NCBI RefSeq assembly: GCF_964340395.1
Contig: NC_135562.1
Span: forward strand, 14,929,796-14,993,795
Source: Glandiceps talaboti
Lineage: Eukaryota; Hemichordata; Enteropneusta; Spengelidae
Length of the DNA: 64,000 nt
Direction: 5' to 3'
The position numbers and the translations under genes are program-made. Under the pieces are notes generated by a model that was not told the DNA's origin, made no database searches, and worked only from the letters and a program-made list of their open reading frames with translations. Below are positions 1 to 10,810 of the stretch, in pieces; within the stretch, counting starts at the first letter, position 1, and each line of letters opens with the position of its first letter.

Positions 1-508
1 CAAGAAATACAAACTACCTGAATATTGTATCTAGAGTACCAAATGTATAAAAGGTGGTAGTCTGTTGGACCAATTATTGTTTTTATTCTTTATTTAGTGT
101 AAAACTCAATAAGCATTACAAACAACATAAACTGTTGAAGGGTAGGCTTCTTTCCATTGAGGCCCTCCTTATACATCAAATCGACAATCACACAGAAGTC
201 GACTTACACAAATTCTAAAATACACACATTGTGACTTGGTACCTCCTGATATATAAAGTAAATGTTAGGCAGAAAAATTGACTCTGTGATTCCCAATGGA
301 AATTGACAGAAAATTGTACCTGAAACAGATGATGAGGCTAAGTCTGACTATTCAAACCCTGTGTACGGAGAGGTTTGCTAAAATGAAATCTGGAAACACA
401 CAGAACATGTATGGGCAAGCATGCAGAAGGTATACATTTTTGTACGGGGCGAGTGGGGGTGACATGCAAGGCATCTAGGAATCAACAGGTTCAATTTACT
501 AAACTCAC
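1..508. other. Intron of the DLGAP5-like gene, no exon assigned
   Basis: Searched on the minus strand for an exon entering in phase 2. Candidate acceptors near 398-400 lead quickly to a stop in the needed frame. I see no convincing exon. Confidence 0.4.
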
Positions 509-719
509 CTATGCTTGAAGCTTCTGAAGAATTCACCTTTAGAGGCAGGACTAAGTGGTTTGAATTCATAGTCAGCAATACTGAAATGTGCTGTGAATTG
601 AAACCCAGACGGTGCAAAGGATTCTTCCTGAGATGATGTACCATCTTGACCTCTACTGGAGGTTACTTTAGATGCATCAAATCTCATTGCTTTGGCTAGT
701 CTTACATCAGAGTCACTTC
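509..719 (-). CDS. DLGAP5: DLGAP5-like exon 6 (SFAP..FQF block)
   Basis: Acceptor ..GTCATACAG, donor CATAG|GTGAGT, leaving in phase 2. It encodes GSDSDVRLAKAMRF..., then ESFAPSGFQF and FKPLSP, the clearest match to vertebrate HURP. The next exon was not identified in bases 1-508. Confidence 0.72.
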
Positions 720-1873
720 CTGTATGACGACAAAATTAGTGAATATTATAATTTCTCATCAGTAATGTCCCTTGTGAGTATAGTATTAAATGTACAAGTC
801 TAGTTCCTGACGACTGTATTCCGATTTTACACTATGTTATCTTCACACATTAGGTCTAGCCAATGTTATTACTAAGGTATTAAATTTGGTTCCACCCCAT
901 GCTGTGTGAAGCGTAAACAACGCATGTCAGTAGTAATCCATCACAAATTGACAGGTTGTCACCATCGCTCATTAATATTCATTGGTACAGCAGGACTGAT
1001 ACGATATGCAAATGTCTAACCGAACTCCACAACCTGTCTGCTTAAACTAAAATAACTTGGAGACATGATGTCATCATGTTTATATGAACACTGTAGGGGG
1101 AGCACAAAATTCTGTGTGGGAGTAACAACATTGACTAGACGTAATGTGTGAAGATAACGTAGTGAAAAATCAGAACACAGTCGTCAGGAACTAGACTACA
1201 CCAGCTGTAACAGGGGTGTTATTTTTATGATCAGACCACAAACAAATATACTCACTAACAGTGTTGAAGTACCAATGGAGGACAAAAGGCTGCACATGTA
1301 TCACTAAATCAATGAAAATCATTTAGTACTGTACAACGTACTTTTTTTCCCCAGGTAGTAAGTTGTCATAAAGTACAAAAAGAACTAGAAAAAAGTTTTG
1401 ATGTATTAACCATACCTGACGAGGCTGTTTGTTTCTTTGTTTCTTTCTGTAAAAACAAATCACATGATAATATCAATCCAAGACGTGAAGCTTGTTATAC
1501 AACAAAATGATTTCAACCATGTGAGTTTTGGCTTTTTTTATTATTATCATTTTGACCCAAAACAAATTTAAAAAATGCATTTTATTGGAGCACACACCGA
1601 TGATATAGAAGAATAAAGTGTATAATGAGTTGCCGTGTTACAAATAGGTGATCATTTTCATCACAGTTCAGTATAACTAACATTACACCATGCACGAGCC
1701 GAGTGGAACAAAAAATATGGAATGTATACCCTGCTCATTCTACATCACAACGCATGTCTACATCACTCGTTCTGCTGTATACAAAATATGAGTCGAAACG
1801 GTCAAAATTGTGTGTCGATATTTTTTTGCGAGTCTGTGTAACCAAGACAAATTTCCATTGAGTTGGACAATAA

Positions 1874-1915
<42 letters not shown>

Positions 1916-4900
1916 TTTCATTAATATTACTGGCACTGGTATTAATTATTTTATTCTCCAATATTTTTCTTCATGCAACCGGAAAATACCTGTGACAAGA
2001 CCTTAAGGTTTTTGTCCCTACTTGGTACACGTCTAGCGACTCGTAGTAACAAAACACCCTTAAATTTATTGGGAAATAACATTCACAAATTACACTGTAT
2101 AAAGACAACACACAGGTGATTTTGTTCATACCTTCATAGTTGTACTTGTCATGCTTACTTGACTGGCAAGCCTTTTGGATCTTCGTTCAGGATTTTTCTG
2201 AATGTCAGAACAAAACAAAGATGAGTTAGAAACTAACAATGGCTGATATGGTGTTACCCATAACTGAACAACTAATGGTGTGCTTACAAAGACATCCGGG
2301 ATACATTAGTAAGAGAGCACTCACTTCTTCATGGCAAACACAACTACAAATCCTAGCTGCTTCTTCATTCGACAGTTAAAAAAAGTTTGAAAACTCACCT
2401 TTTCAGGTTGTTTTATTATTAGACACTTTATATATATTTTACCTTTATGCATGTGTACCTTTGTTCTAAAACAAACATACGTCACTACGTGTGATACCTT
2501 ATCTGGGAAAATTTCTGAAACTTTTGCCTAATTTTCCCGTTGGTGTAACCCTGGTTTGTTGCAACCTTAGCAAACACTTTTGTAGATTATATCAATATAT
2601 GATCATTTGCTAATTTTCTAGTCTCACCTTTGCTTCAGTATTCATTGCAGGTTTCTTTGTCTTGGTTGTGGCAGCTGTTGCATCATGGGAATTTCTATTA
2701 GCCAATCTTGCAGATGACCTGGTAACAGGTCGAGACACACTGGTTGCTGATAACTATATAAGAATGATGGAGGAAAAACAGAAACATTCTGTCAATAAAG
2801 AGTAAATCTCTACCCAGAGTTAATATTACTCTGGTAAATGAGCCTTTGGTTTACTAAGGTAGACACAAACTAAAATTATTGTCACAATATGTTGATACAA
2901 CAGTGATAAGCTATTGAATGGATGTTGGTTTAATTATAGTCTCAGTAGGGCTGTTCTCTGAAAGCTAGTTCCACATGCAGTGTACTGTTTTTTTGGACTC
3001 CAATATTTACACTATCTTGATCATAGGGTTATTACAACTGCACAACAGAGGAACCACTATATCACCCCCGGCCCCTTGCCTAATCTTACACATTGAAGAA
3101 CAATAGATTTAGTTTGTGCCTATCTTAGTAAACTGAAGGCTGGATTACCAGAGTCGTAAAATGCATCCAGATAAAATTCTTCCAAATATTACGGAAAATT
3201 TAGAGAAAGAAATCAAAATGAATTGAAATGAGTGAATGTCAGTCACCTGGGCATGGCGATGCACAATTTTTACGGGGATGTACAAAATGCAGGTGGGAGT
3301 ATGTCATACTTTTTAACTCATTATTTCAAACAAGTAACTATCTACATGCAAGAGGGTAGGTGTGTCAGCATCACACTCATTACTACCAAATCAACAAGAC
3401 CATAGAGTTTCAATTAGGCAATATTGTTTTGCATCTCACATTGCTGTTTTTGCTACAAATTACAAGCACATAAACTAGTCACTGTACAATTTATCTCACT
3501 GTCAATACAAATAAACAGAGTTGTGTTTGAATTTTTCTTTTTACATCTGACAGTAATGTTGCTCTGAGTTCACAGTGAGGTAAAATGTAAAACGTTCTAT
3601 ATGCTTAGTGCTTGCATGCTATCGGTGTCTGTATTTTGTTTGAGGCAACTCATGACAAAAAAAAAAACAGCGTGAGTCGTCAAAAACATGCCATCTAATT
3701 GAAACTCTATAGTAATTCTGGTTTGGTAGTAATTCCTGCATAGTGTTGAAATTACTCTATAAGAACACAAATCAAAATATCTATAAGCTTGGTATATCAA
3801 ATGAAAGCTTGACTATACAAGTCTTTGTAGAAGACACAGTACAAATGTACTTCTACACATGACTATGACAGAACCCCATCACGTGTGAGTGCAAGTGTGG
3901 TGTACTCAGGGTTTTGCACAAACGCTTGCCGTGTTCTCTGCACCCGTACTTTCACAAGTGCTGAGTGAATATGCAGCAGAAAACACTGCAAGCATGAGTG
4001 CAAATACCCCCCCCCCCCCACCTTCTCCCCCTCCCAAGTACCCACACTGGAACTCACATGGCAAGGCGTTCTGTTATTATTACATATGTTTTCTGAAGCA
4101 ACAAATCTCCATAAAAATGACACTATGCAATCACACGCTTTCATGTAGAACGAACGATCACATCCTCATTTGCATGAAGATATGCAATGATTGTTTTTGG
4201 CATTGCACTGCACTGCAAGAAGTTAACACCACTAGCATGTGAGCACACTGGTGCAAGTAATCTCTGGTACATATATAATTAAATGATACCTTTTTCTGTA
4301 CATTCTGTTTCCCATCTTGACTTGAGTATAAGCTTCTGTCATTGTAGCATACATGATGAACTTTAAATGTTTTCTTGGTAGATTTTTCTTTGTCTAATTT
4401 CCTCTTCAAATCCCTTTCCTGTTTCCACTTTTTCAATAATTCTCGTATGTCTCGTTGTTCCTGTACTGTGGTCTTGGCTGTTAAAAAAAGGAAAATGTAG
4501 TAAAGATGTCTCATTAGGACACTGACATTACAATAAACAGTCAGACATGTTATATAGTACAAGTTAAAGTACTAAAATATCTGTAATATAACACAAACGT
4601 ATACTGCCTCTTTCATTTCTCATTTCATAGTATTATATTTGGCCGAGTCTGCTGACAAGCGCTTGTCACTAGAACAATATGCTGCTGACAAGCGTGACCT
4701 TTGACACCCATTATGATGTGTTTTGGCGTCAAGTGTAAAACGTTCTTATTACCCTTGAAATTGATTGCACTTTATCACTTTATCAAACACCATCAGTTCT
4801 TAAAACTGTTAATTTACGTGTGATAGCTCCTGTTTTTTCCAACAACCGCGAAGTCCGCCGCGTACACACATTACATGTACACTTCACCGCCTATATGCTC

Positions 4901-7140
4901 CATGGCCATGGCCGCGTATGTGATGTAGTACTACGTGCAACGTGTAAACAGTAAAGGTAATTAATCTAAAACAACTAAAGTTTGTTGCATCAATAACATT
5001 CATTATTGTGAAGGACAGGTAAAATGCGTATAGTTTTTGTGGTGTTGCGTGGTCTTTTTACTTGTTTTATCCCATGTGCAGTGATGGCCTCAAAGTAATG
5101 ACATACAGCTGACGACAGCTCACCGGCCGCGCAAGTTAAACGCCGAATCGTGAAATAAACATTAAATCTCAAGTACTATTAAAGCTGGGGTGGGAAACTT
5201 GAAACTACTACAGGAAAACGACACGGTGACGGTATAACTCCATTCCGGGACTTAATTGTGTCAAAGGTACGGGTCAGTACTAGCGCACATGTTGACGTCG
5301 ACCAGGCTGTAGTACACATGTACGCTCGGCGCTTGTCACGAGAACAATATGCTGCTGACAAGCGCTTGTCACCAGACACTCCGATTATATTTACAACTTG
5401 GTCATGGCGCCGCGGTTGATTTAACCACAGGGTAAAGGACCAATGATCAATTTTGTACTCGCGATTTTCCGGATTTCTAATGTTATTTTCTGTATATTTC
5501 AAATAAAGTTTTAAATACTGTTTCCTCTTACTGTTTTTTCTATTTCCTACCTGATATCAATGTCTTATCTGAGTTTATCAGCTTTGCATTAATTAGTAGC
5601 TTGCTAGAACAAACTCACTATTTGCCCAAATTAACGCATTATGCAGTGAGTGTAAACATCTACTGATCCGACTAAATGATATCCGTGTATTACCATTTAG
5701 TCGGATCAGTAGATGTTTACACTCACGGCATAATGCGTTAATTTGGGCAAATAGTGAGTTTGTTCTAGCAAGCTAATTAATGCAAAGCTGATAAACTCAG
5801 ATAAGACATTGATATCAGGTAGGAAATAGAAAAAACAGTAAGAGGAAACAGTATTTAAAACTTTATTTGAAATATACAGAAAATAACATTAGAAATCCGG
5901 AAAATCGCGAGTACAAAATTGATCATTGGTCCTTTACCCTGTGATTTAACTATAAACATCAATGTGCATGTATTTCTTTGGAAATGCAATAACAGACCAG
6001 TTTTGGACCAATGTTGCTGTAGATTAGCTGTCAGGCATGCACAGATGTTTAAATTCAATGCTATGGGTGGTTATGTTTTGGTATTTGCTGATTTGGGAAT
6101 TAAAATCATTTCAATGAACGGACAGGTTTACATTTTGTAAAACAACATGTGAGGATTGATTTGCCCTCGGTTTCATTATAACTTTTTTTTGTTTTTACAG
6201 TTCAAACACTGGTATTTTTTGAGTATTTGTAAATTTATACATAATAACACCATTAATTATTTGTCCATCATGACCAGCCTTGAATAGAATTTTAACTCAC
6301 ACCGTCACGTGATTGTGCAATTTTTCTATGCACAATCGTCAAAGTTTGCTCACATTTACAGAGGCACTGAAAAAGCAAAACAATCACAGGACATCGACAA
6401 GTTGATCCAGACAAGTGATGTGATGACTGATGTGATGTAAACAGTATCTGGGCTGTGATATCTCGATAATTGGTAAACTGCAATGTACACGTAGCTATAT
6501 CAGGGAATTTGTGATTATACGAGGTGTCCAGGTACGACGAAACTGATCTGAAGCGGACCTCGAGCTTCGGAAACGAAACGTCATACTAGTAAACATGGCG
6601 ATTTACGAAACTAGAGAATCTGAATAGATTCTGACGGTAAACTGCCTAAGTAGTCGGACTGTTGTTTACAAGTATACATTTACCAATCCATTTACAACTT
6701 TCTCTTGTGAAAATCTATAAATTTGTAATGCACCGATCACGGAAGGCCACTCTGGAGTCAAAATCAAAATGCAAACTTGACAAGCAACAGATAACCAATG
6801 TCATGTGTTTACTTCAACTCATCTATCATTCTATGTATTTGACTTCCAAAACAAACTGAAAAACAACATATTACATATTTGAATCAATATTCTTCATTCT
6901 TAAATATTGAAACGATAGATATTTGTACTAATCTGGAGTTAGTGATTCAAATCATTTTTAGCTCGTTTCTGATCACATGACTGACTTACCCTCTGTCTCG
7001 TCAATCAGTGGCAAGTTCCTCGTTTTATCATATTTTTCATCTCTGGCTGTTTTCTGCAGAATTGATCGTCGATGCCGACGTACAGCCTTTGCATCTAATC
7101 TGCCAACGGCAGCACTGCGAGCTTTATACCTTGACTCCAT
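509..7140 (-). CDS. DLGAP5: DLGAP5/HURP-like spindle protein, 5' part (6 exons, 3' end outside window)
   Basis: Exons on the minus strand: 7140-6990, 4477-4290, 2753-2628, 2197-2132, 1446-1416, 719-509. All have GT/AG borders and compatible phases, giving 257 codons plus 2 bases. HURP is a Ran/importin-beta-regulated protein that bundles kinetochore microtubules. Seen: a basic N-terminus (about residues 19-45, RRHRR then NLPLIDE), a Lys/Glu-rich helix ending in TFKV (about 52-90, the place of the HURP microtubule-binding coiled coil), a Ser/Arg/Lys-rich linker with RPVTRSSARLANR, and the block ESFAP..FQF....FKPL (about residues 220-245), which parallels vertebrate HURP NSFAP..FMFQPL. The start is the first ATG of exon 1; no upstream exon was sought beyond it. 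Orthology to DLGAP5 rests on remembered similarity of these blocks. The conserved guanylate-kinase-associated region would lie left of the window. Confidence 0.75.
1416..1446 (-). CDS. DLGAP5: DLGAP5-like micro-exon 5
   Basis: A 31-base exon (KETKKQTASS plus one base) between TTTTTACAG and G|GTATGG. Its phase-1 exit is needed to read exon 6 in frame, which supports it. Confidence 0.58.
1690..2045. repeat. Dispersed repeat, copy 1 (partner 22565-22800)
   Basis: Shares blocks with 22565-22800 in the same order: ATATGGAAT.TATACCC, ACATGTCTACATCA, ATTACTGGCACTGGTAT and CAATATTTTTCTTCAT. An (ATT)n run at about 1874-1914 splits the copy. The family is unknown to me. It overlaps exon-free intron between DLGAP5-like exons 4 and 5. 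Confidence 0.7.
1874..1914. repeat. (ATT)n microsatellite
   Basis: About 13 perfect ATT trinucleotides inside the dispersed repeat. Confidence 0.9.
2132..2197 (-). CDS. DLGAP5: DLGAP5-like exon 4
   Basis: A 22-codon exon, KNPERRSKRLASQVSMTSTT.., with acceptor ..CATTCAG and donor AAG|GTATGA, phase 0/0. It continues the basic linker. Confidence 0.65.
2628..2753 (-). CDS. DLGAP5: DLGAP5-like exon 3 (basic linker)
   Basis: Acceptor ..TATATAG and donor AAG|GTGAGA, 42 codons, phase 0 on both sides. The peptide is LSATSVSRPVTRSSARLANR.., a Ser/Thr/Arg-rich stretch like the RxTRS motifs of vertebrate HURP. A second CAG lies 6 bases inside the exon and could also be the acceptor. Confidence 0.68.
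2828..3154. mobile_element. TIR element (MITE-like), 327 bp
   Basis: The left end ACTCTGGTAAATGAGCC.. and the right end ..GGCTGGATTACCAGAGT are inverted repeats that extend about 45 bp inward to the paired ACACAAAC/GTTTGTG blocks. The interior has no coding potential, so it is non-autonomous. No clear target duplication. A diverged inverted relative lies at 14190-14477. Confidence 0.65.
4290..4477 (-). CDS. DLGAP5: DLGAP5-like exon 2 (charged coiled-coil segment)
   Basis: Acceptor ..TTTTTTAACAG, donor AAAAAG|GTATCA, 62 full codons. It encodes the charged helix (WKQERDLKRKLDKEK) and the FKV motif that parallels the vertebrate HURP N-terminal helix. Confidence 0.75.
4645..5382. repeat. Pair of direct ~45-bp repeats around a CpG-rich block
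   Basis: GCTTGTCAC.AGAACAATATGCTGCTGACAAGCG occurs at about 4660-4695 and again at 5331-5366, each next to a palindromic GACAAGCGCTTGTC. The 640 bp between are noticeably richer in CG dinucleotides than the surrounding intron. The element type is not recognised. Confidence 0.55.
5426..5943. mobile_element. Near-perfect 518-bp palindrome (fold-back / MITE-like element)
   Basis: The left arm 5426-5678 and right arm 5694-5943 are reverse complements along their full length with only a few mismatches or indels, joined by a 15-base loop. The ends read CACAGGGTAAAGG...CCTTTACCCTGTG. ATTTAAC flanks both sides (5419-5425 and 5944-5950), consistent with a 7-8 bp target duplication. CAGGG ends are compatible with hAT-type elements, but that is inference. 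It lies in intron 1 of the DLGAP5-like gene and codes for nothing. Confidence 0.85.
6990..7140 (-). CDS. DLGAP5: DLGAP5-like exon 1 (start codon)
   Basis: The frame opens MESRYKARSA and ends ..LIDETE plus one base. The donor is G|GTAAGT-like (GGTAAG). Exon 1 ends in phase 1, and joining to exon 2 makes an Ala codon. Confidence 0.72.
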
Positions 7141-7555
7141 TATCAACTGAAAGAAATCACTATACTAGCTCAGTAGCTGTGCTGTGTAGTCTGTAATAAC
7201 AATCTCAAAGTCAGCGGTTCAAACTAAGAAAGTCGACGATGATTGGCTGAAATTTACGCAGGCGCATTGAATGTTTTAGCGATCTGCGTTGCCAGTGATT
7301 GAGGGCGCCAAACAGATACGTGATCTATCGATCTGTACACATGATCTATGTACAATGATGTCCAAAGTATTACAAATGTAACTGGGACTCTGAATAGCAA
7401 AATTTACGGCAGGGGACTCGAGGGAAGGGGAGTGACTGAGGAGAAAATGGGAGGGGAATGAAAAAAGAGGGGGGGGGGAAACATTTTGATCATGATATGA
7501 ACCAAACTTGTACATGCAGGCAGGCAGACAGGCCAGCAGGCATCTGACGTACGCA

Positions 7556-7660
7556 CGTACTACATACATGCATGCATACATACATACATACATACATACA
7601 TGCATGTATGTATGTATGCATGCACGCACGCGCACACACACACATTCATACATACGTACA
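7556..7660. repeat. (CATA)n / (ATGT)n / (ACGC)n compound microsatellite
   Basis: Runs of TACA, TGTA, GCAC and CACA tetramers just beyond the 3' end of the LINE fragment. Confidence 0.85.
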
Positions 7661-7712
7661 TGTAAACATAAATTTACCATGAATTTATTGGGGTAGGAAG
7701 CCAATCAGGCTT

Positions 7713-7950
7713 TTAAAGACCCCTTACTGTTCTGAGGTGGTGATCAACAAATGCCTTAAACTGATTAACTGATGAAGCAGTAATAGCTGACTCCGGTAAA
7801 CTGTTCCAAATATCAATGACTCTGAGACTGAAGAAATGTTTGCGAATGTCAAGCCTTGATCTGACCTTATATAGTTTCAAACTATGACCTCTAGTTTTAG
7901 TTGAAGAAACTTGAAAGAAAATTGCTGGGTCTATTCGAGTAAGTCCGCAT
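7713..7950 (-). mobile_element. 5'-truncated non-LTR retrotransposon (reverse-transcriptase ORF C-terminus)
   Basis: The minus frame ends ..TRGHSLKLYK, then RKHFFSLRVIDIWNSLPES, then NQFKAFVDHHL and a stop. FFSLRV..WNSLP...S.N.FK..LD is the usual C-terminal tail of CR1/Jockey-like LINE ORF2. Only about 75 codons survive. The left (3') side reaches an AATAAA near 7690, and both sides abut (CATA)n/(ACGC)n/(AC)n repeats. No endonuclease or catalytic RT motif remains, so it cannot mobilise itself. Confidence 0.8.
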
Positions 7951-7957
7951 GTACGCA

Positions 7958-8009
<52 letters not shown>

Positions 8010-8040
8010 TACATACATACATACTGTATACATACATACG
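7951..8040. repeat. (ACGC)n-(AC)n-(ATAC)n compound microsatellite
   Basis: Three consecutive simple repeats at the truncated (5') end of the LINE fragment. Confidence 0.9.
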
Positions 8041-8428
8041 TTTACGAAAACAAACAATAATTATTGATAAACATCAACAAGAGTAATTACAAATCACTAT
8101 CAACATAAGATTTACTATACGTTTCCTACATGCGAAGTGGTTACAATTTGTAAAAATTCCAAAAAGGGCTGACTGATTCCTCCCAAAGGCAGCGCGTCGA
8201 GTAGTATATTTTCCAAGTCGGACAGCGCCCCCAAGACGCCAAACTAGTAAACTTTTGTTTTTTATCCAATAACAGGGCTATGGTATTCTGTTTTACTTCC
8301 CAAAAATAGAAACTGGAATATTCCGGCGTTGATCTGCTTATGGAACCACTCCTCACCCTGGGATGAAGTATATGCATGGATGTAAAGCATCAAAGAAGCC
8401 ATTCATTCAAATGTAGTCCATTACAATC

Positions 8429-8445
8429 TCTGTCTGTCTGTCTGT

Positions 8446-8508
<63 letters not shown>
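8429..8508. repeat. (TGTC)n then (GT)n microsatellite
   Basis: About five TGTC units followed by about 28 GT units. Confidence 0.92.
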
Positions 8509-8509
<1 letters not shown>

Positions 8510-9478
8510 TGGGGGGTCAATGCTATGAAAACTCTAAAAGATACACTCATGCCATATTTTTGACACCAAGATATTTTTTATTCTGTGATGAAAAATACAT
8601 GTTTACAAAGTTTACACCAAACTACTAGTTCTCGGAAGAAAAAAAAAGTTTCCTTTACTCTTGAACTAAACTAGAAGGAAGTACCACACTAGCTTGAAAG
8701 AAGGCACATTCTTATTGGTTGATTGAAACTGTAAGGGCCAATCAAAAGTAGGTATACTAACCAATAATAATGCCTCTAGTTATCATAAATCATAAACAAT
8801 ACACAAACATGGTTTGAGTAATAGTTGTGATAATTTTATAGCAAAAAAAACAACAGTATGGTAGTTCATGTTCTGTGCACAGGTGGTCCAAGACTTATAC
8901 ATAGTATTAATATGTAAATTGATTCAAGAAAATGTACACCTTGTTATTGAATATCTTAGCCAATCACAGTCTGTGCACATTACACAAGAGTGACATCCAT
9001 GGTAAAATTCTGATGTGAAGTGCAAAGCAAAAATTTACATTTTCTGGACACAGAGGGTGCTGTGCAGATACTATTTTTTCTATAAAAGGTGTGGTGTACT
9101 AACTTTACATAAAACTTCAGGGAGGAAAAGTCCTTAATTTTATGGAATGTATAGATTTAAAGTGCATTCTGAAGTATGTCTTAAGAGATGCTTAATGCTA
9201 GTAAAGACATCAAATAGTAAATTAATTTGTTTCCACTCAAAACAAACATTTTCATTCTTTTTACCATTACTTCTTACTCAGTGCTAGGGGGTCATGGCAC
9301 ATTGCATTGTGGGTAACAATGTCACAACTTCTGACTTGTCCACTGTACAACAGGGGTATTTTGTACTATAGATTTTAAACTAGTGTAAAATCTCTTTCCA
9401 GTGCTATTTCCTTCTTCAAATACACGTCACAAAATTTCGCATTCAATATCTAAACTTCCTCATCTGCTCTGTTTACGT

Positions 9479-9758
9479 GGAACGCCACTCCAGGATATAA
9501 AGGTATTTTCACCGATTATGTATCTCAAAAAATAAGTTCTTAGGAGTCATGAATATTCAGTGTACATCTAATGAATATTAATGAGTGCTACTACCCATGA
9601 TGCAATGGTGTATCACTGAAAGTACTATAAAAGTAACAAAGAGATTCAATTTGGTATTTCTTGGAAAATGAGTGGAAATTATTTAGTGTGGAATCACGAC
9701 AGGGTTCTCTGAACCCAAAGTTTTTGAAAATACCTTTATTCCCCAGAGTGGCAATTCC
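9479..9758. mobile_element. TIR element, ~280 bp
   Basis: GGAACGCCACTCCAGG...AAAGGTATTTTCA at the left is inverted at the right (GAAAATACCTTTATTCCCCAGAGTGGCAATTCC with small gaps). The interior is non-coding. The terminal motif GGAACxCCACTCCAGGA recurs at 16417, beside the start of the BPNT2 minisatellite. Confidence 0.6.
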
Positions 9759-10239
9759 CTGTAGCATTGATATCAAGTGACCCACTGCTGCAAACTAAAG
9801 TAAAACATTTTGATTTTTATGACTCTCCTAGGGTGTTAAATTGTGATTCAGGCACCCTCAGTTTTGTGTTTAAATATTTCCCCTTCACTGTCTATGGTCC
9901 AACCGTTTCATTTCCTTATCTTTGCACATATAAAATTCTCACTATTTTCCATTAAATAATCACCAATTTCAATCTGTATATTAAATATTATTCATAAATA
10001 CATGAAAATGTCCACTAAAAGTTAAAATTCAAGATTTTCAGAAGATACCACCCTTCAAATACAGCAGGTTGTGCCAGTTACATGCAAAACCCTACACGCA
10101 TACCTTGTTTAAATACAGCATTTTTCATGCTCATTTTGAGGAAAAAAGTCCAGTTGAAAATTCTTTGTCAGTCATACGAAAACATAGAACAATGACAGGG
10201 ACATTGTTACAAACAGTGGACACAGTACATTAGGATTAG

Positions 10240-10810
10240 CCTGGTCTAGATACTATCTATGGTTTTTGAATCCTTCTCCATGTCTAAAAGTATCAGAAGT
10301 CAAACCAAAAAGTTGTTTATGCAAATGAGTAAAACCCCAACTGTTTGAATGACGACCAGTATATCAAAGTAGCGTCCTGAGCTGACAAATGGTCTCATAT
10401 CTTTATTTATTTATACTGGATAGTTCTTTAAGTATAATAAACACTTGTCTCCCAAGAAGTCTAGTGAGGGCCATCCATCGTGGGTTCAGTGTTAGTGCAG
10501 GAGGAAACCGGAGTACCCGGGGAAAACCTGTGTTGTTCAGTAGAGTCAAACTGAACAACACTCTTCTTACTTACAGCATGGTAAATTTAATCGAACCCTG
10601 AATGGGGTCCGAACCCCGACCTTTGGACTTTATGTAACTGCCCACAATAAACACTAACTTATTAATGGTGAAATTCTGTCACTGACTAACACAAGCATGA
10701 TTTTAATTACTGTATAGATGGCTTTGTTTGAATTTGAAATTTCATCTCAAAGCCTCATTCCTCTAGACATGGAGAATGATTCCAAGACACAGATACCCAC
10801 TAGACTACCA
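10240..10810. mobile_element. TIR element with nested SINE
   Basis: GGTCTAGATA...GAATCCTTCTCCATGTCTA (about 10242-10291) is inverted at about 10762-10812 (TAGACATGGAGAATGATTC...TAGACTACC), giving roughly 50-bp arms. The SINE at 10397-10622 lies between them. Confidence 0.5.
10397..10622 (-). mobile_element. tRNA-derived SINE, copy 1 (head incomplete)
   Basis: Shares the ordered blocks GGAAACCGGAGTACCC, AAAACCTG, ACACTCTTCTTACTT and AATGGGGTCCGAACCCCGACC with the copy at 51318-51551. The last block is a degenerate B box (GGTTCGA type). The TTTATTTATTTA end at the left is the 3' tail, so the copy is on the minus strand. Confidence 0.7.

Noticed and set aside
1-508. A further DLGAP5-like exon near 330-400 (minus strand)
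   Set aside because: The only plausible acceptor leads to a stop after about 17 codons in the required frame, and no good donor precedes it.
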